From positions 1 to 23,297 of the forward strand of contig MSJH02000283.1 in the NCBI GenBank assembly GCA_001931875.2: 23,297 bases of DNA. The letters run 5' to 3'. Below are positions 10,055-19,547 of this stretch, piece after piece; positions within the stretch are counted from its first letter, which is position 1; each line of letters opens with the position of its first letter. The translations under genes were made by a program, and so were the position numbers. The stretch is from Byssochlamys sp. IMV 00236. Lineage: Eukaryota > Ascomycota > Eurotiomycetes > Eurotiales > Thermoascaceae. The notes beneath the pieces were generated by a model. That model worked only from the letters and a program-made list of their open reading frames with translations, was not told where the DNA came from and searched no databases.

Positions 10055-12224
10055 ATGTCAACCAAGAGAGCTGGATCACGCATTCCGTCTGTTGCTTCCT
10101 TTAGAGACAACAGTAGTGAGTTAGTTAATACTGGAAGTAGACAACGTCAGTCGAAAAGAGACGAAGTAAGTCGAATAGCGAATATTCTATTGTTTCTTAC
10201 CTGCTTTTATAAAGGCAATCAGAAAGAAACTCGAACAGGAACTTTCAAAGAAATCTGGTTCAAAAAGGGTTCGACAGACGAAAAAGATTGCGGGCACTGT
10301 GTCTGCTCTGCGTCCGTCACAAGCATTGACAGTGAAGGAAAATATGTTGGTTATCGAAGCGTCTCAGTTGATGGCTGCAAAGAGAAGTGATTGTGTGCTT
10401 GTGGTAGATGAAGATGATCATCTGAGTGGTATCTTTACTGCCAAGGATTTAGCGTATCGTGTTGTTGCTGAATCACTGGATGCAAGGTACAGACCCTTGT
10501 AAAGACGAGAGTCCCGCTCACCCCCTCTTTTTGTAGAGATACAACAGTTGCCAAAATTATGACCAAAGGACCGATGTGTGTCACATCGGATACTTCTGCA
10601 ACAGATGCTCTCAACTTGATGGTATCCCGTGGTTTCCGTCACTTGGTAAAAGAAAAAAAATTTTTTTTATGTGTGTACTGATTTGAACTTGTAGCCTGTT
10701 TGTAATGAAGAAGGGGATATTTTTGGATTATTGGATATCACCAAATGTTTATATGAAGCCCTGGACAAGATGGAAAGAGCATTCGGATCATCGCGTAAAT
10801 TATACGATGCACTTGAGGGTGTCGAAAAAGAGTGGTCCAACAGTCCTATCCAACTCGTACAGTATATGGAAGCTCTCCGTGACAAGATGGAGTGCCCTGA
10901 TATCAACTCGGTTCTTGATGGATTGCCACCTGCCGAAGTAAGTGTCAAGACGAACGTACGTGATGTTGCTCGTATGATGAAAGAATACCACACAACTGCA
11001 GTCTTGGTCAACGACCGGGAAGGGTTAGCTGGTATCTTCACCACCAAGGATATCGTCTTGCGTGTGATTGCAGCAGGTTTAAACCCAGAAAACTGTTCTG
11101 TCGTCCGTGTGATGACGCCTCACCCCGATACTGCTCCTCCCAACATGACCATCATGGACGCACTTCGAAAGATGCATGGTAATGATGATAAATAATGGCA
11201 TTCTGTATTTTAATTATTCTTAGACGGTCACTACTTAAATCTGCCCATCGTCGAGAACGGCGATGTCGTCGGAATTGTCGATGTTTTAAAATTAACCTAC
11301 GCCACACTTGAACAGATCCACAGTATCCAAGGCAACGACGGTGAAGGACCAATGTGGTCCCGGTTCTGGGATAGCTTTGGCGCAACCGATCAGCACGAGA
11401 CAGAATCTCAACTGTCTGATTCACAGCTCCTGTCAGCCGCCACAGGCAATCACCGCATCATTTCGCCTGAACCGTCCACGTCGTTCTCTCAGCTTCAGGG
11501 CTTTTCAGAAATCACACCCAACGAATCAGCAAGTATGGTGGCTAATAATGACGAGTCGTCTATCTCTGACAATCGCAGCCAACAACAGCCATTAAAAGAA
11601 AATACCTTTTCATTCAAATTTACAACCGCCAGTGGAAAGACGCATCGCATCGCCTGTGCTGCCGACAGCTATGCCTCTTTGCTCGAATCTGTATACCAAA
11701 AAGTCGTGGCAGAACATACCAGCTATCTTGGTGTTGAAGAAGATGCACAGCCAGTTGAGTCTTGGCTCAGTATATCCTATTTGGACGATGAGGACGATCA
11801 GGTGCTGATGACGTCGGATGCAGATGTTGAGGATGCCGTCAAGTTGGCTCGTAAGATGGGTCATGACCGTGTCAAGTTGTTTGTTCATGATGCGGCTGCT
11901 CCTGCATCTCCTGCGACCCCAGTTCCAGCTGAAATTGAAGAGGAAAAGGAACAGATAAAGATTGTTGAAGAACTTGTTGAAGAACCAATACAACAAGAAG
12001 AAGAACAAGTAAAAGAGGAAGAAAAAGAGGTCAAGAAAAAGAAGAGACGTAGTTTGAAACAAAGACAAGTGTCTTCAGATGAAGAAGAAGAAGAAGTAGA
12101 TCAAAAACCAAAAGATGTATTTGGTATACCTCATGAACTCGTGTTACCTGCAGCCATCACCTTCTTGGGTGTGGCCATCATCGGTGTCTTTGTTCTCTCT
12201 CGTGTTGGAAGTTCACGTCAATAA
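10055..12224 (+). CDS. Four-CBS plus PB1 domain protein with C-terminal membrane anchor (Mug70-like)
   Basis: Five exons: 10055-10165, 10215-10486, 10537-10645, 10695-11178 and 11224-12224; introns of 45-50 nt, all GT-AG; 658 residues. Order: a Ser/Arg-rich N-terminus; a first CBS pair at about 65-180 (LTVKENMLVIEASQLM, HLSGIFTAKDLAYRV, PVCNEEGDIFGLLDI); a linker; a second CBS pair at about 235-350 (GLAGIFTTKDIVLRV, LPIVENGDVVGIVDV); a Ser-rich linker; a PB1 domain at about 453-546 (FSFKFTTASGKTHRI, then ISYLDDEDDQVLMTSDADVEDA, the OPCA acidic loop); an acidic/Lys-rich coiled-coil-like stretch; and one membrane span at about 632-653 before a short tail. Such fungal proteins are presumed tail-anchored sensors in which CBS pairs bind adenine nucleotides and PB1 binds a partner; their job is poorly known. 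It is flanked on both sides by related TIR elements. Confidence 0.92.
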
Positions 12225-12230
12225 AAAATA

Positions 12231-12340
12231 TAGATTATTTTCAGAGCTTATTCGCATATAATTTAAAATCAATAACAATTACACTTTTGTTGATTATCAA
12301 TCCTTTCTTTATCAGTGTGCGAATGATTTGTAGATTATTT
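12231..12340. mobile_element. 90-bp MITE with perfect 10-bp target duplication
   Basis: TAGATTATTT occurs exactly at 12231-12240 and 12331-12340, bracketing 90 bp. That core starts CAGAGCTTATTCGCATA and ends GTGTGCGAATGATTTG, imperfect inverted ends of the same type as the element at 9141-9876. The interior (AATCAATAACAATTACAC...) aligns with the left part of that element. A 10-bp duplication fits a Mutator-like transposase acting in trans. It sits between the stop codons of two convergent genes and so probably lies in both 3' UTRs. Confidence 0.75.
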
Positions 12341-12355
12341 CTTTTATTTACAAAT

Positions 12356-13092
12356 TTACTTTTTTGTTGTTGTCTTTTTAGGAGGTGGAGGGGGGTTTTT
12401 CTTCTTCTTTTTCTTCATCGCTAATGGGTTTACTCCCTTTACCTTTTTTTTCTTTATAGGCTTCTTATCCTTATTCTCTTCTTCTTCTAATTTTCGCTTT
12501 AATCTCGCTGTTTCCTTATCTAATGGCTTCATCTTTTCTTCCTCACGTTCCTTTAGGGCCTGCTTAGATCTTGCCGTCATCTCTTCGAGACCTACACCCT
12601 TCTTTCTCGTATTTACAATCACAATAGGCACTCCGGGTATCTTTCGCATTGCATTTTTCAATTGATTATCTCCGATAGCTAAAAAGAAGTGTTCTGGATT
12701 GTTGGTAGAAACGAGATCCTTGATACATTCTGAAGCTGACACGAGCTTCTTTTCTTTTTGATGTGGACATTTACGAGTCTCAAACTTTTTGGCCAAGACG
12801 AGAGCGCTGGTATAGTCGTGTCCTTTTGATTTGATGTCCTGTAGGATGCATTCGGTTACAACTATGTAACCATGTTAGTTTAGCTTGTCAATATATATTT
12901 AAATCTACCTATACGTGTTAATCCACCCAATAGATCAGGAATCGCATCCTTCACATACACTTGTTTTTCCAATGCTGCACGACAAAACTCACCGTCCAGC
13001 AAGACTTGATATGGAGGTCGAAATCCAAAGCCTACACAGTAACTATGAACTGTTTTCCTTATTATCTTTTGCTTCTTTGCACTAATGCCCAT
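12356..13092 (-). CDS. UTP23: rRNA-processing protein UTP23 (PIN domain, SSU processome)
   Basis: Two exons on the minus strand, 13092-12909 and 12861-12356, with a 47-nt GT-AG intron, give 229 residues (yeast 254). UTP23 is a nucleolar component of the small-subunit processome needed for early cleavages of the 35S pre-rRNA and release of snR30. Visible are the N-terminal KKQKIIRKTVHSYCVGFGFRPPY stretch typical of the FCF1/UTP23 group, the PIN start YQVLLDGEF with Asp33, and the candidate zinc ligands Cys66 (VTEC), Cys93, His95 (RKCPH) and Cys107 (SEC). IPGVPIVIV follows, and the C-terminus is Lys-rich (GVNPLAMKKKKKK, then poly-Pro). FCF1 is the alternative but is shorter, without this tail. 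A poly(A) signal (TTTATT at 12343-12348) lies just beyond the stop. It is divergent from uS9m. Confidence 0.92.
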
Positions 13093-13245
13093 GAGTGAAG
13101 AAGAAGAAAAAAAAAGACAGTTGTGACTGTAAAAACCTCTGCGCTCTTTTTTTTTTTTCTTTAATGTCTGTGTGCCCCCCGCTCTCGTATTCAAGGGGAC
13201 CTGCCATCATTTTTTAAAATTTTTTTTTTTTTTGTAAACACATCA
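13093..13245. promoter_or_regulatory. 153-bp divergent promoter of UTP23 and uS9m
   Basis: The region between the two start codons has long T runs (13147-13160 and about 13220-13232) reading toward uS9m and A-rich tracts toward UTP23. It joins a cytosolic ribosome-biogenesis gene and a mitoribosomal protein gene, so co-regulation is possible. Confidence 0.55.
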
Positions 13246-14174
13246 ATGGCCAACATTGTCAGCAGAGGAGCCTTCCGACTTTTACCAGCATGTAGAATAT
13301 TACCCGTAGTAGCTCAACGGTTTGCCAGCACTGCAACTGTAACAACAGGACGATTCCTTGGACAGAGCGACAAGACAGAGGATATCTTAAAGTTCCGAGA
13401 GAAGCCCGAGTCTTTATCTTACTTTACTGGTAATTACAAATACAACGATTTGTTGATCGATTTGGATGCTCTTTATAAGCAATTTAAGGATTGGAAGCCC
13501 ACCGAAACTGAAGAAGAACAAGTGTATGCCTGGAAACTGCGTGACAAGATGTCACAGTTACTGAGTATTCCGTTAACCACCTCTCAATGGCGAAAGATCA
13601 CCATTCACCTCGATGCTTTGGCTTCTTTGCCTAAACCTTTACCTCCCGCCGTTGCCAAGGTGCTGGAATCCTATCAGAGAGAACAGACAACACAGCAAAA
13701 GGAGACCAAGATACGTACTTTGGACGAATATGGCCGTGCTTATGCTGTCGGTCGCAGAAAGGAATCAAGCGCCAGTTGCTATCTCGTGGAAGGAGAAGGA
13801 AAGATCTTGGTGAATGGCATGGAATTGCACGAGTATTTCCAGCGACCTGTTGATAGAGATGAAGTTACTTTGCCATTGGAAGTCACTGAGAGTATAGGTA
13901 AATATAATGCTTGGGTGCTTGTCAGAGGAGGTGGAAGTACAGGCCAAGCACAGGCCATCAAATTAGGTCTCGGCAGAGCTTTATTGATTCATAACAGTGA
14001 ATTAAAGCCAACGCTGCGTAAAGGTAAGAAAAACGAGTCGAATTTATGGTAAACAAGAGAGATATTAAAAATATATATATAGCTGGATGTATCACTCGTG
14101 ATCCTAGAGTGGTCGAACGTAAGAAGGAAGGTCAAAGAAAGGCTCGTGCCAAATATACTTGGGTCAAGCGTTAA
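13246..14174 (+). CDS. MRPS9: Mitochondrial small ribosomal subunit protein uS9m
   Basis: Two exons, 13246-14023 and 14083-14174, with a 59-nt GT-AG intron, give 289 residues. The N-terminal 30 or so residues (Arg/Ala/Ser-rich, QRFAST) form a mitochondrial presequence. A fungal uS9m-specific middle region follows (residues about 45-150). The conserved uS9 domain begins at about 162 with GRAYAVGRRKESSA, the S9 signature area, and continues through VRGGGSTGQAQAIKLGLGRAL to the basic tail RKARAKYTWVKR that reaches into the decoding site. It acts in the mitoribosome small subunit. The second exon supplies the last 30 residues; without splicing the tail would be lost. AATAAA lies at 14197-14202. 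Confidence 0.96.
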
Positions 14175-14282
14175 TTATTATATTTGTGTGTGTAAAAATA
14201 AACTGTCATTAGAAGTAATCAAGTGGTGTACCTTATTGTGACTTTTTAAGCTTTTTTCTTTTTTTCTCCCCTTTTCTACCTA

Positions 14283-14850
14283 ATGGTAAGCGTCCTGTTT
14301 GTTTGTTTAGGCAACATTTGCCGTTCTCCAATGGCTGAAGCTGTCTTTGCTTATACTGTAAAAGAAAAAAAGTTACAAGACCACTTTAGCAAGATTGACT
14401 CGGCAGGAACTGCTGCATACCATGTAAGTTAATCTTGCTCCCCCCCTTTCCTCATTTTACTCATGTCAAACATAGGTTGGGGAATCACCGGATAGTCGTA
14501 GTTCAGCTTGTTGCCGTTCCCATGGTGTACCTGTGAACCATCGTGCTAGAAAGGTATCAAGACAGGACTTTGACGAATTTGATTATATCCTGTGTATGGA
14601 CAAGTCGAATTTGAAAGACTTGAAGGTGGGCTGATAAAAAGGATGTTTTTCTTATAAAAACTAATTTGATCAAAAGACAATGGCTCCCTCGGGCTCCAAG
14701 GCAGTGATCAAACTTTTTGGAGAATACGATCCTCAAGGCGAGCTGATTATTGAGGACCCTTATTATGGAGGAAATGATGGATTTGAACATAATTTTAAGC
14801 AAGTCGTCCGTGCTAGTGAAGGTTTCTTAAAGTCGCTTGAGTTGATTTAG
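14283..14850 (+). CDS. LTP1: Low-molecular-weight protein-tyrosine phosphatase
   Basis: Three exons, 14283-14423, 14476-14625 and 14677-14850, with 51-52-nt introns (the second donor is GTGGGC), give 154 residues, the family's normal size (about 155-160). The cytosolic enzyme removes phosphate from tyrosine. The catalytic P-loop C-x5-R-S is CLGNICRS at residues 8-15 with nucleophile Cys8 and Arg14; the general acid is Asp124 in DPYYG. DYILCMDKSN and GTAAYHVGESPDSRS are also typical. All catalytic residues are present, so the enzyme should be active. It follows uS9m on the same strand at 108 bp. Confidence 0.97.
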
Positions 14851-15548
14851 ATATAGATTACAATGTTATAGATACAGTATGTTGTAAAGAATCATTGTAT
14901 GTAATACAATTATATAAACAGACCGTTAAAAATGATGTAGTCAGGGAAGAAACTTTTGATATTCATGACTTTTTTCTTTTCTTTCTCGAAACAAGCTAAA
15001 TTGGGAAACCATATTACACAGTCTTTATCATCGTAAGCTTTATGAACGCTCTTCAAATCTACAAAGACCCCCACGATCAAGTGTACTTAATTGTTACATA
15101 TTAATAAATGAGAAACAACTTTTCTTCATTATCACAGAAGAAAGGAATGGTGACAAATATGAGCGAGTGAATATGTGTCGACAATGCCCTCAGCAAACAT
15201 ATAATAGCATTTAAACTGGTTACAAAATGACCGTAATACATGATGGTTTCCTTTAAGTGTCACTGATGAGAGCAAGAAGTTACCTATGAAACACTCTACA
15301 TTAAAGACAGGCTCTGGTAAACCTATAATTACAATCACCTTTTGATTGTGTGCTAGTATTTTCATTTCCTTGTCCATAATGAAAGGGGTATTTATGGTGA
15401 CTGTATTGCATACATCCTACATACTTCTTCCCCTGGCACACATAAAAAATTCAGATTGCATAGTTTCATAATTTCTGATTGCACAAATTTAAAACTTTTC
15501 TGATTCCTTCAACAACAAAAAAAAAAGAACTTTAAGTTTACTCAAAAA
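14851..15548. other. AT-rich intergenic region, weak minus-strand frame
   Basis: An 81-codon frame on the minus strand (15377-15132) has no recognised domain, no supporting exons and AT-rich codons; I do not call it a gene. The rest holds no recognisable feature. Confidence 0.5.
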
Positions 15549-15864
15549 GATGGAAGAAGTAATGTCTATGATGAAAGTGGAAATGAACCAGTTGAAATGG
15601 AGATCGACAGTGAACAGGCTCCTCTTGGTGACATCACTGACTTTGATAACATACATGGACCTAAAGCCTCCTGAAAGAGAAGAGAAAGTAAAAGAGGTTA
15701 AAGTCAAGGCTGTTGTGAACAAAAATCTTGACAAGTGAGACTATAAAAGACGTAGTAGTGAAAAGAAAAACAATTTCTTCAAGCTAATTTATGAGAAAGG
15801 CTATAAAGTTCCTCAAGCTGTAGAAGTGTTAGAAATCTCGTCATTGATTATGATATTAACATAA
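15549..15864 (+). pseudogene. Decayed transposase-like N-terminal fragment
   Basis: Two frames are coding-like in succession. From 15549 an acidic stretch (DGRSNVYDESGNEPVEMEID ... DFDNIHGPKAS) ends at TGA 15672-15674. An overlapping frame then gives EREEKVKEVKVKAVVNKNLDK, TGA at 15736-15738, and DYKRRSSEKKNNFFKLIYEK followed by GYKVPQAVEVLEIS, before a stop at 15862-15864. The last part looks like the helix-turn-helix at the start of DDE (Tc1/mariner-like) transposases that are abundant in Mucorales (RRSSEKK...FFKLIYEKG...QAVEVLEIS). With one frameshift and one in-frame stop, it is a dead remnant. The family call is from pattern memory only. Confidence 0.45.
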
Positions 15865-16544
15865 TTATTTTGACTGATGAAAAGAAGACTCCTTTCTTAT
15901 CCTTGTTCTATTTCTATATATCAGTTAAATCTCACACAGCTGACGACTAACTGATCCAAAGTGATAGTTAATCAATCGATTATGTTAAATAAACCTTCAG
16001 AGTCTTAGCGATGTGATCAATAAGCATATTTTTTTTAAATATGGTAAAAAGAAAATAAAATTTGAGCACGGCTTACAAGATACTGACAAAGACAAACAAG
16101 AGTTGTTTCCCTATTCATTTTATTATTATAAATACTACTATGAATCACAGACGAGTCTTTGAAGGTTATTACTACTGTAATTTAAGGTATTTTTAGGCTG
16201 ACAGGCTAAAAAATGCTTTTTCAAAAAGGAAATCTGCTAAGGATTTGTGAGTTTCGACAGGCATTTTTTTGAGTCTGAGTATTTAAAGAAAAGACTGCAT
16301 ATTATAACTCATTTAGGACACAGTAAACAGCGACCATTAGCCAAATATCGTGTTCGCGTACGTCTGGGATGAATATAGTCAATAACGACTCAATAACAAG
16401 AGACATCAGACTTAAATATATGAACTTTGTCAATATAAATATCTGATACAAGATATTTACATGTCAAAAATGACAACCAGGCCATGAAAGGCTGTTTTTC
16501 CATTTGTTCCTTTTTTTTTCTTCTCTCCAACAGTAATTTTCAAC
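15865..16544. other. AT-rich region with the TRS31 5' flank
   Basis: No frame of length and no RNA gene. It may hold further decayed transposon sequence beyond 15864, but nothing is identifiable. A T run and pyrimidine tract at 16508-16528 lie just before the TRS31 start. Confidence 0.5.
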
Positions 16545-17362
16545 ATGAGTGAATCCATACCTCGTTCTTCCATGCAATCCTCCATCTACAGTGACAACCG
16601 GATCACACGCGCTAAAAGTATACTTGAAAAGAATTTGAACAAAAGCAGAGGAACAGAGGTATAAGCAAGATACTTTCATTCTGTATGCTAACATCGTTAC
16701 AGGTCAGTTTAAGTGCACAGACTTTTTTATTCTCTGAAATGCTACAGTATGCACAAAAACGAGTGAATGGCATTCAGGATTTAGAAAGAAAGTAAGATCA
16801 GATGATGGAACGAAACAATGATTAAGTGTCATATTTTATTAGACTGAATGAATTTGGGTACAGAGTTGGTTTTCGCATGCTTGAATTATTAACTTGGAGA
16901 GAGAAAGCGGCTAAACGAGAAACAAAGGTGTTAGGCATACTTTACTTTATTCATAGTACAGTCTGGAAGGCACTTTTTGGAAAACAGGCCGATTCACTCG
17001 AAAAGAGTACAGAAAACGAAGATGAATGTATGTTTATTTACAAGGAGAAAAAGAGATGTTAATGGTTATCTATAGACATGATTTCAGATAATGAACCTAT
17101 TCTGACAAGATACATCTCTGTGCCCAAAGAACTCTCTCAATTAAACTGTAATGCATTTGTGGCTGGTATCGTAGAAGCTGTATTGGATGGTTGTCAATTT
17201 GTAAGTGAACATTAGATTCAAGAGAAAAAGTGATGGTAACATTGTATATAGCCTGCTCGAGTGACAGCGCATACGGTACCTATTGATGGATACCCTCAAC
17301 GAACAACGATATTGATCAAGTTAGATAAAGACGTATTGGAAAGAGAAGAACTGTTGAAGTGA
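16545..17362 (+). CDS. TRS31: TRAPP complex subunit TRS31 (TRAPPC5)
   Basis: Five exons: 16545-16658, 16703-16791, 16843-17027, 17076-17200 and 17252-17362; introns of 44-51 nt, all GT-AG; 207 residues (human TRAPPC5 188). It is a core subunit of the TRAPP tethering complexes, which activate the Rab GTPase Ypt1 in ER-Golgi traffic. The Bet3/TRAPP fold of the TRS31 type shows in [20 protein letters not shown], the [20 protein letters not shown] segment, [19 protein letters not shown], and the second half [26 protein letters not shown]. The N-terminal 38 residues are Ser/Arg-rich, as in relatives. Its stop codon is 1 bp from the stop of the convergent TMA64 gene. Confidence 0.96.
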
Positions 17363-17405
17363 TTTATTTCTTCTTTTTCTGTGTTTTATCTGTTGCCTCA
17401 ATAAA
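17363..17405. terminator. Interleaved poly(A) signals of TRS31 and TMA64
   Basis: AATAAA on the plus strand at 17400-17405 is 37 nt past the TRS31 stop and lies antisense within the last TMA64 exon. TTTATT at 17363-17368 is AATAAA for TMA64 and overlaps that gene's own stop codon. Each 3' UTR must run into the other gene's coding exon. Confidence 0.5.
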
Positions 17406-19338
17406 CTTCTTTGGAACACCTTTATGCAACATCGCTTCGGTCACATTCTTAATCTGTGGGCCCTGGATCATGATTTGATACAATGGGTTCTTAGGACTGA
17501 CACCATGAATAGGGGCAGCTACAATGAAAATGAGTAAAGAAAAGAGAAAAAAAAAAAAAAGAAATCCTTACATGTGACACTGCTTGCACATAGTTTTGTA
17601 AACTCCTTGACTAATTCATCAACATCCAAGCCAAATGCTTCTACGCCAGTAACCTTGGTAACTGTCTTTCGTCCCTGACGAATCTCTTGAACAATCTCCA
17701 CAGGCTTTGGATGTCCTTTGCGAAGGATGGGTTCCTTTTGTTCAGGCAACTGAATGGTGTGAAAAGGCTGCATCTTGGAGCAAAGTCGTGTCAGTAATTG
17801 ATCTCGAGGAAGTTCGTCTATTGTCCTGTATTCGGCTTTGGATAAAAGTGCATCACATAAAATAGCATCTAAACGAACCATCCTAGAGATAAAACATGTG
17901 AACCACCTTTTGAATGATTTTTATGGATCTTTACTTTTGATTTCTAGGATTAGCGAGTTCTTTCTGCTTAATATAATTCGTCAGCATCGTTCTTAGCTCG
18001 ACATAGGTATAGAGAGCCTCTGTATCCTGCTCAGCCTCTTCAAACAATTTGACCAGAGCGGTGCCTAAAGGCTTAAAGAGCTCCTGAATGTCTGCTTGAG
18101 GATAATGGTCCGCATGAGCCACCTGTGTTTGAGTCTGTGGCGTGCTGCTATCCACCTGTTCGATTGTTTTGTATTTAGCTACGTTTTGTAGACATGGATG
18201 GGACCAGTTGACAGACGTGATGACAACTTCGCCACGTTGCTCTTTTATCTTTACTAAACCTGTTTTTTCCATGGCCTTCAAGAACTTTTGCAGTTTCTTC
18301 CAACTTGATTTTTTGATGTCGGCTGCTTCTGCTCCTATCGGCCGACAAGGCATGATGTAGGCCGAGTAAAAGGAAGAGGCAGACATTGGAAGCTGGCTTG
18401 CATGATCCGAAGTGAGTTTATGAGCAAGAGCTTGATACAGTGACGTTTTCAAAATGCCGTCAATCTCTATAATCCTTTTTTACACAAACTGGTACACAAT
18501 AGCGCATAGTTTCATCTACCTTCTGTGCTCAGATCTCTCTTGGGTGGTTCTTGTTCAATGTTTAGATTATCATTGCTGTTTTCATTAGACTCCTCATCGA
18601 CATTGACTTCTTCTTGTTCGCTCTCATCATCAGCTTGTTCTAATCCAGGTGGCTCTGACTTATCGCCCATAGCCCAAAGGAAGTCTTGGTAGACGTGAAT
18701 GACATGTACTGCTTTCCCCTTCATGCCCGATCTCGGCTTTATCTCTGATGATGGTAATGCCATTGTTCCAACCGCCAAGGGATACCTATTACAGTATTAG
18801 ATAATCAGACTGACTTTCAATAAAACATACGCGTATCCTCTGATGGTGATGGCAACCAAGTCGCCTTGACTAAGCTCTGGTAAAGTACCGCTTGGGCCTG
18901 GCACAATACCAGGAATCATCAAATCTATCATATGATTAATATACTTTTAAACCCATCATTCTACCCACCTGCTCCTTCCATCAACTTTTGAATGACAGGT
19001 GTCCAGGTGTAGAGAATTGGCAACATATCAGGATGTTTCCACATGGTATAGACTAGAGGCATATTAAAGACATGCAATATCAACTATGAATAGTATATAC
19101 CTGTTGGCACAGGAGCCATATTCTCAAAGGAGATCCACAATGGCTGATCTGTCGAGGTGTAGACAATGCCATGGACTGACGTCTGAGCAATGAATTTAGC
19201 AGAACGTAGATCGTTTGGCATGACGTATTGATCTTTTAGCACCGGATATGCTTCTATAGCCTCATTCTGGAAATGACGACGATCTGAGGATCGAAGAGGA
19301 CTGAATGTCTTTATATTGGTAATAGGCTTTTTAAACAT
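17364..19338 (-). CDS. TMA64: Translation initiation factor eIF2D / TMA64
   Basis: Seven exons on the minus strand: 19338-19101, 19052-18969, 18924-18831, 18785-18520, 18466-17935, 17882-17572 and 17518-17364; introns of 44-53 nt, all GT-AG; 559 residues (yeast 565). eIF2D binds the 40S subunit and acts in recycling of post-termination complexes and in non-canonical initiator tRNA delivery. Order: an N-terminal PUA-linked region (FKKPITNIKTFSPLRSSDRR, then WKHPDMLPILYTWTPVIQKL, GADLMIPGIVPG, and the PUA part ELSQGDLVAITIRGYA); an acidic linker; a winged-helix/SWIB-MDM2-like region (DIKKSSWKKLQKFLKAMEKT); and a C-terminal SUI1 domain (GRKTVTKVTGVEAFGLDVDE) with a Lys-rich end. The start at 19338 is chosen because the longer frame upstream is low-complexity leader. 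It is divergent from the hydrolase. Confidence 0.96.
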
Positions 19339-19547
19339 TTTTTTTGAAAAAAAAAAAAAAAGAGGCATAAACAGTTTCTCCTTCCGCAAACGCGTATATA
19401 CACACACACGCGCACCCCGCAGACTTGCTGTAAAAGGGAATTCTCAGTTGGGTTACATGAAACAATTTTTTTTCTTTCTCTTTTCTTTGGGACGTTTCAG
19501 ACTCCTTTTTTCTTTCTTTTTCTTTCTTTCATGTTTCCATAGAAACG
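19339..19547. promoter_or_regulatory. 209-bp divergent promoter of TMA64 and the hydrolase, with a 3-codon uORF
   Basis: The spacer has an A run toward TMA64, a CA-rich tract (19397-19413) and a long C/T-rich tract (19465-19530) toward the hydrolase. ATG TTT CCA TAG at 19531-19542 is an upstream mini-frame ending 5 nt before the main ATG at 19548. Confidence 0.5.

Noticed and set aside
11610..12068. 152-codon antisense frame rich in Phe/Leu
   Set aside because: It is the complement of the Lys/Glu-rich part of the CBS/PB1 gene.
15132..15377. 81-codon frame on the minus strand
   Set aside because: AT-rich, no domain or splice partner; no longer than expected by chance in such sequence.
1355..15738. 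RIP-like C-to-T decay suggested by TGA stops at 1355 and 15736
   Set aside because: Two possible transitions are too few, and RIP is not established for this group.
17551..17561. A-rich stretch inside TMA64 (T run on its coding strand) suggesting a frameshift site
   Set aside because: It lies within the last intron (17519-17571) and is removed by splicing.
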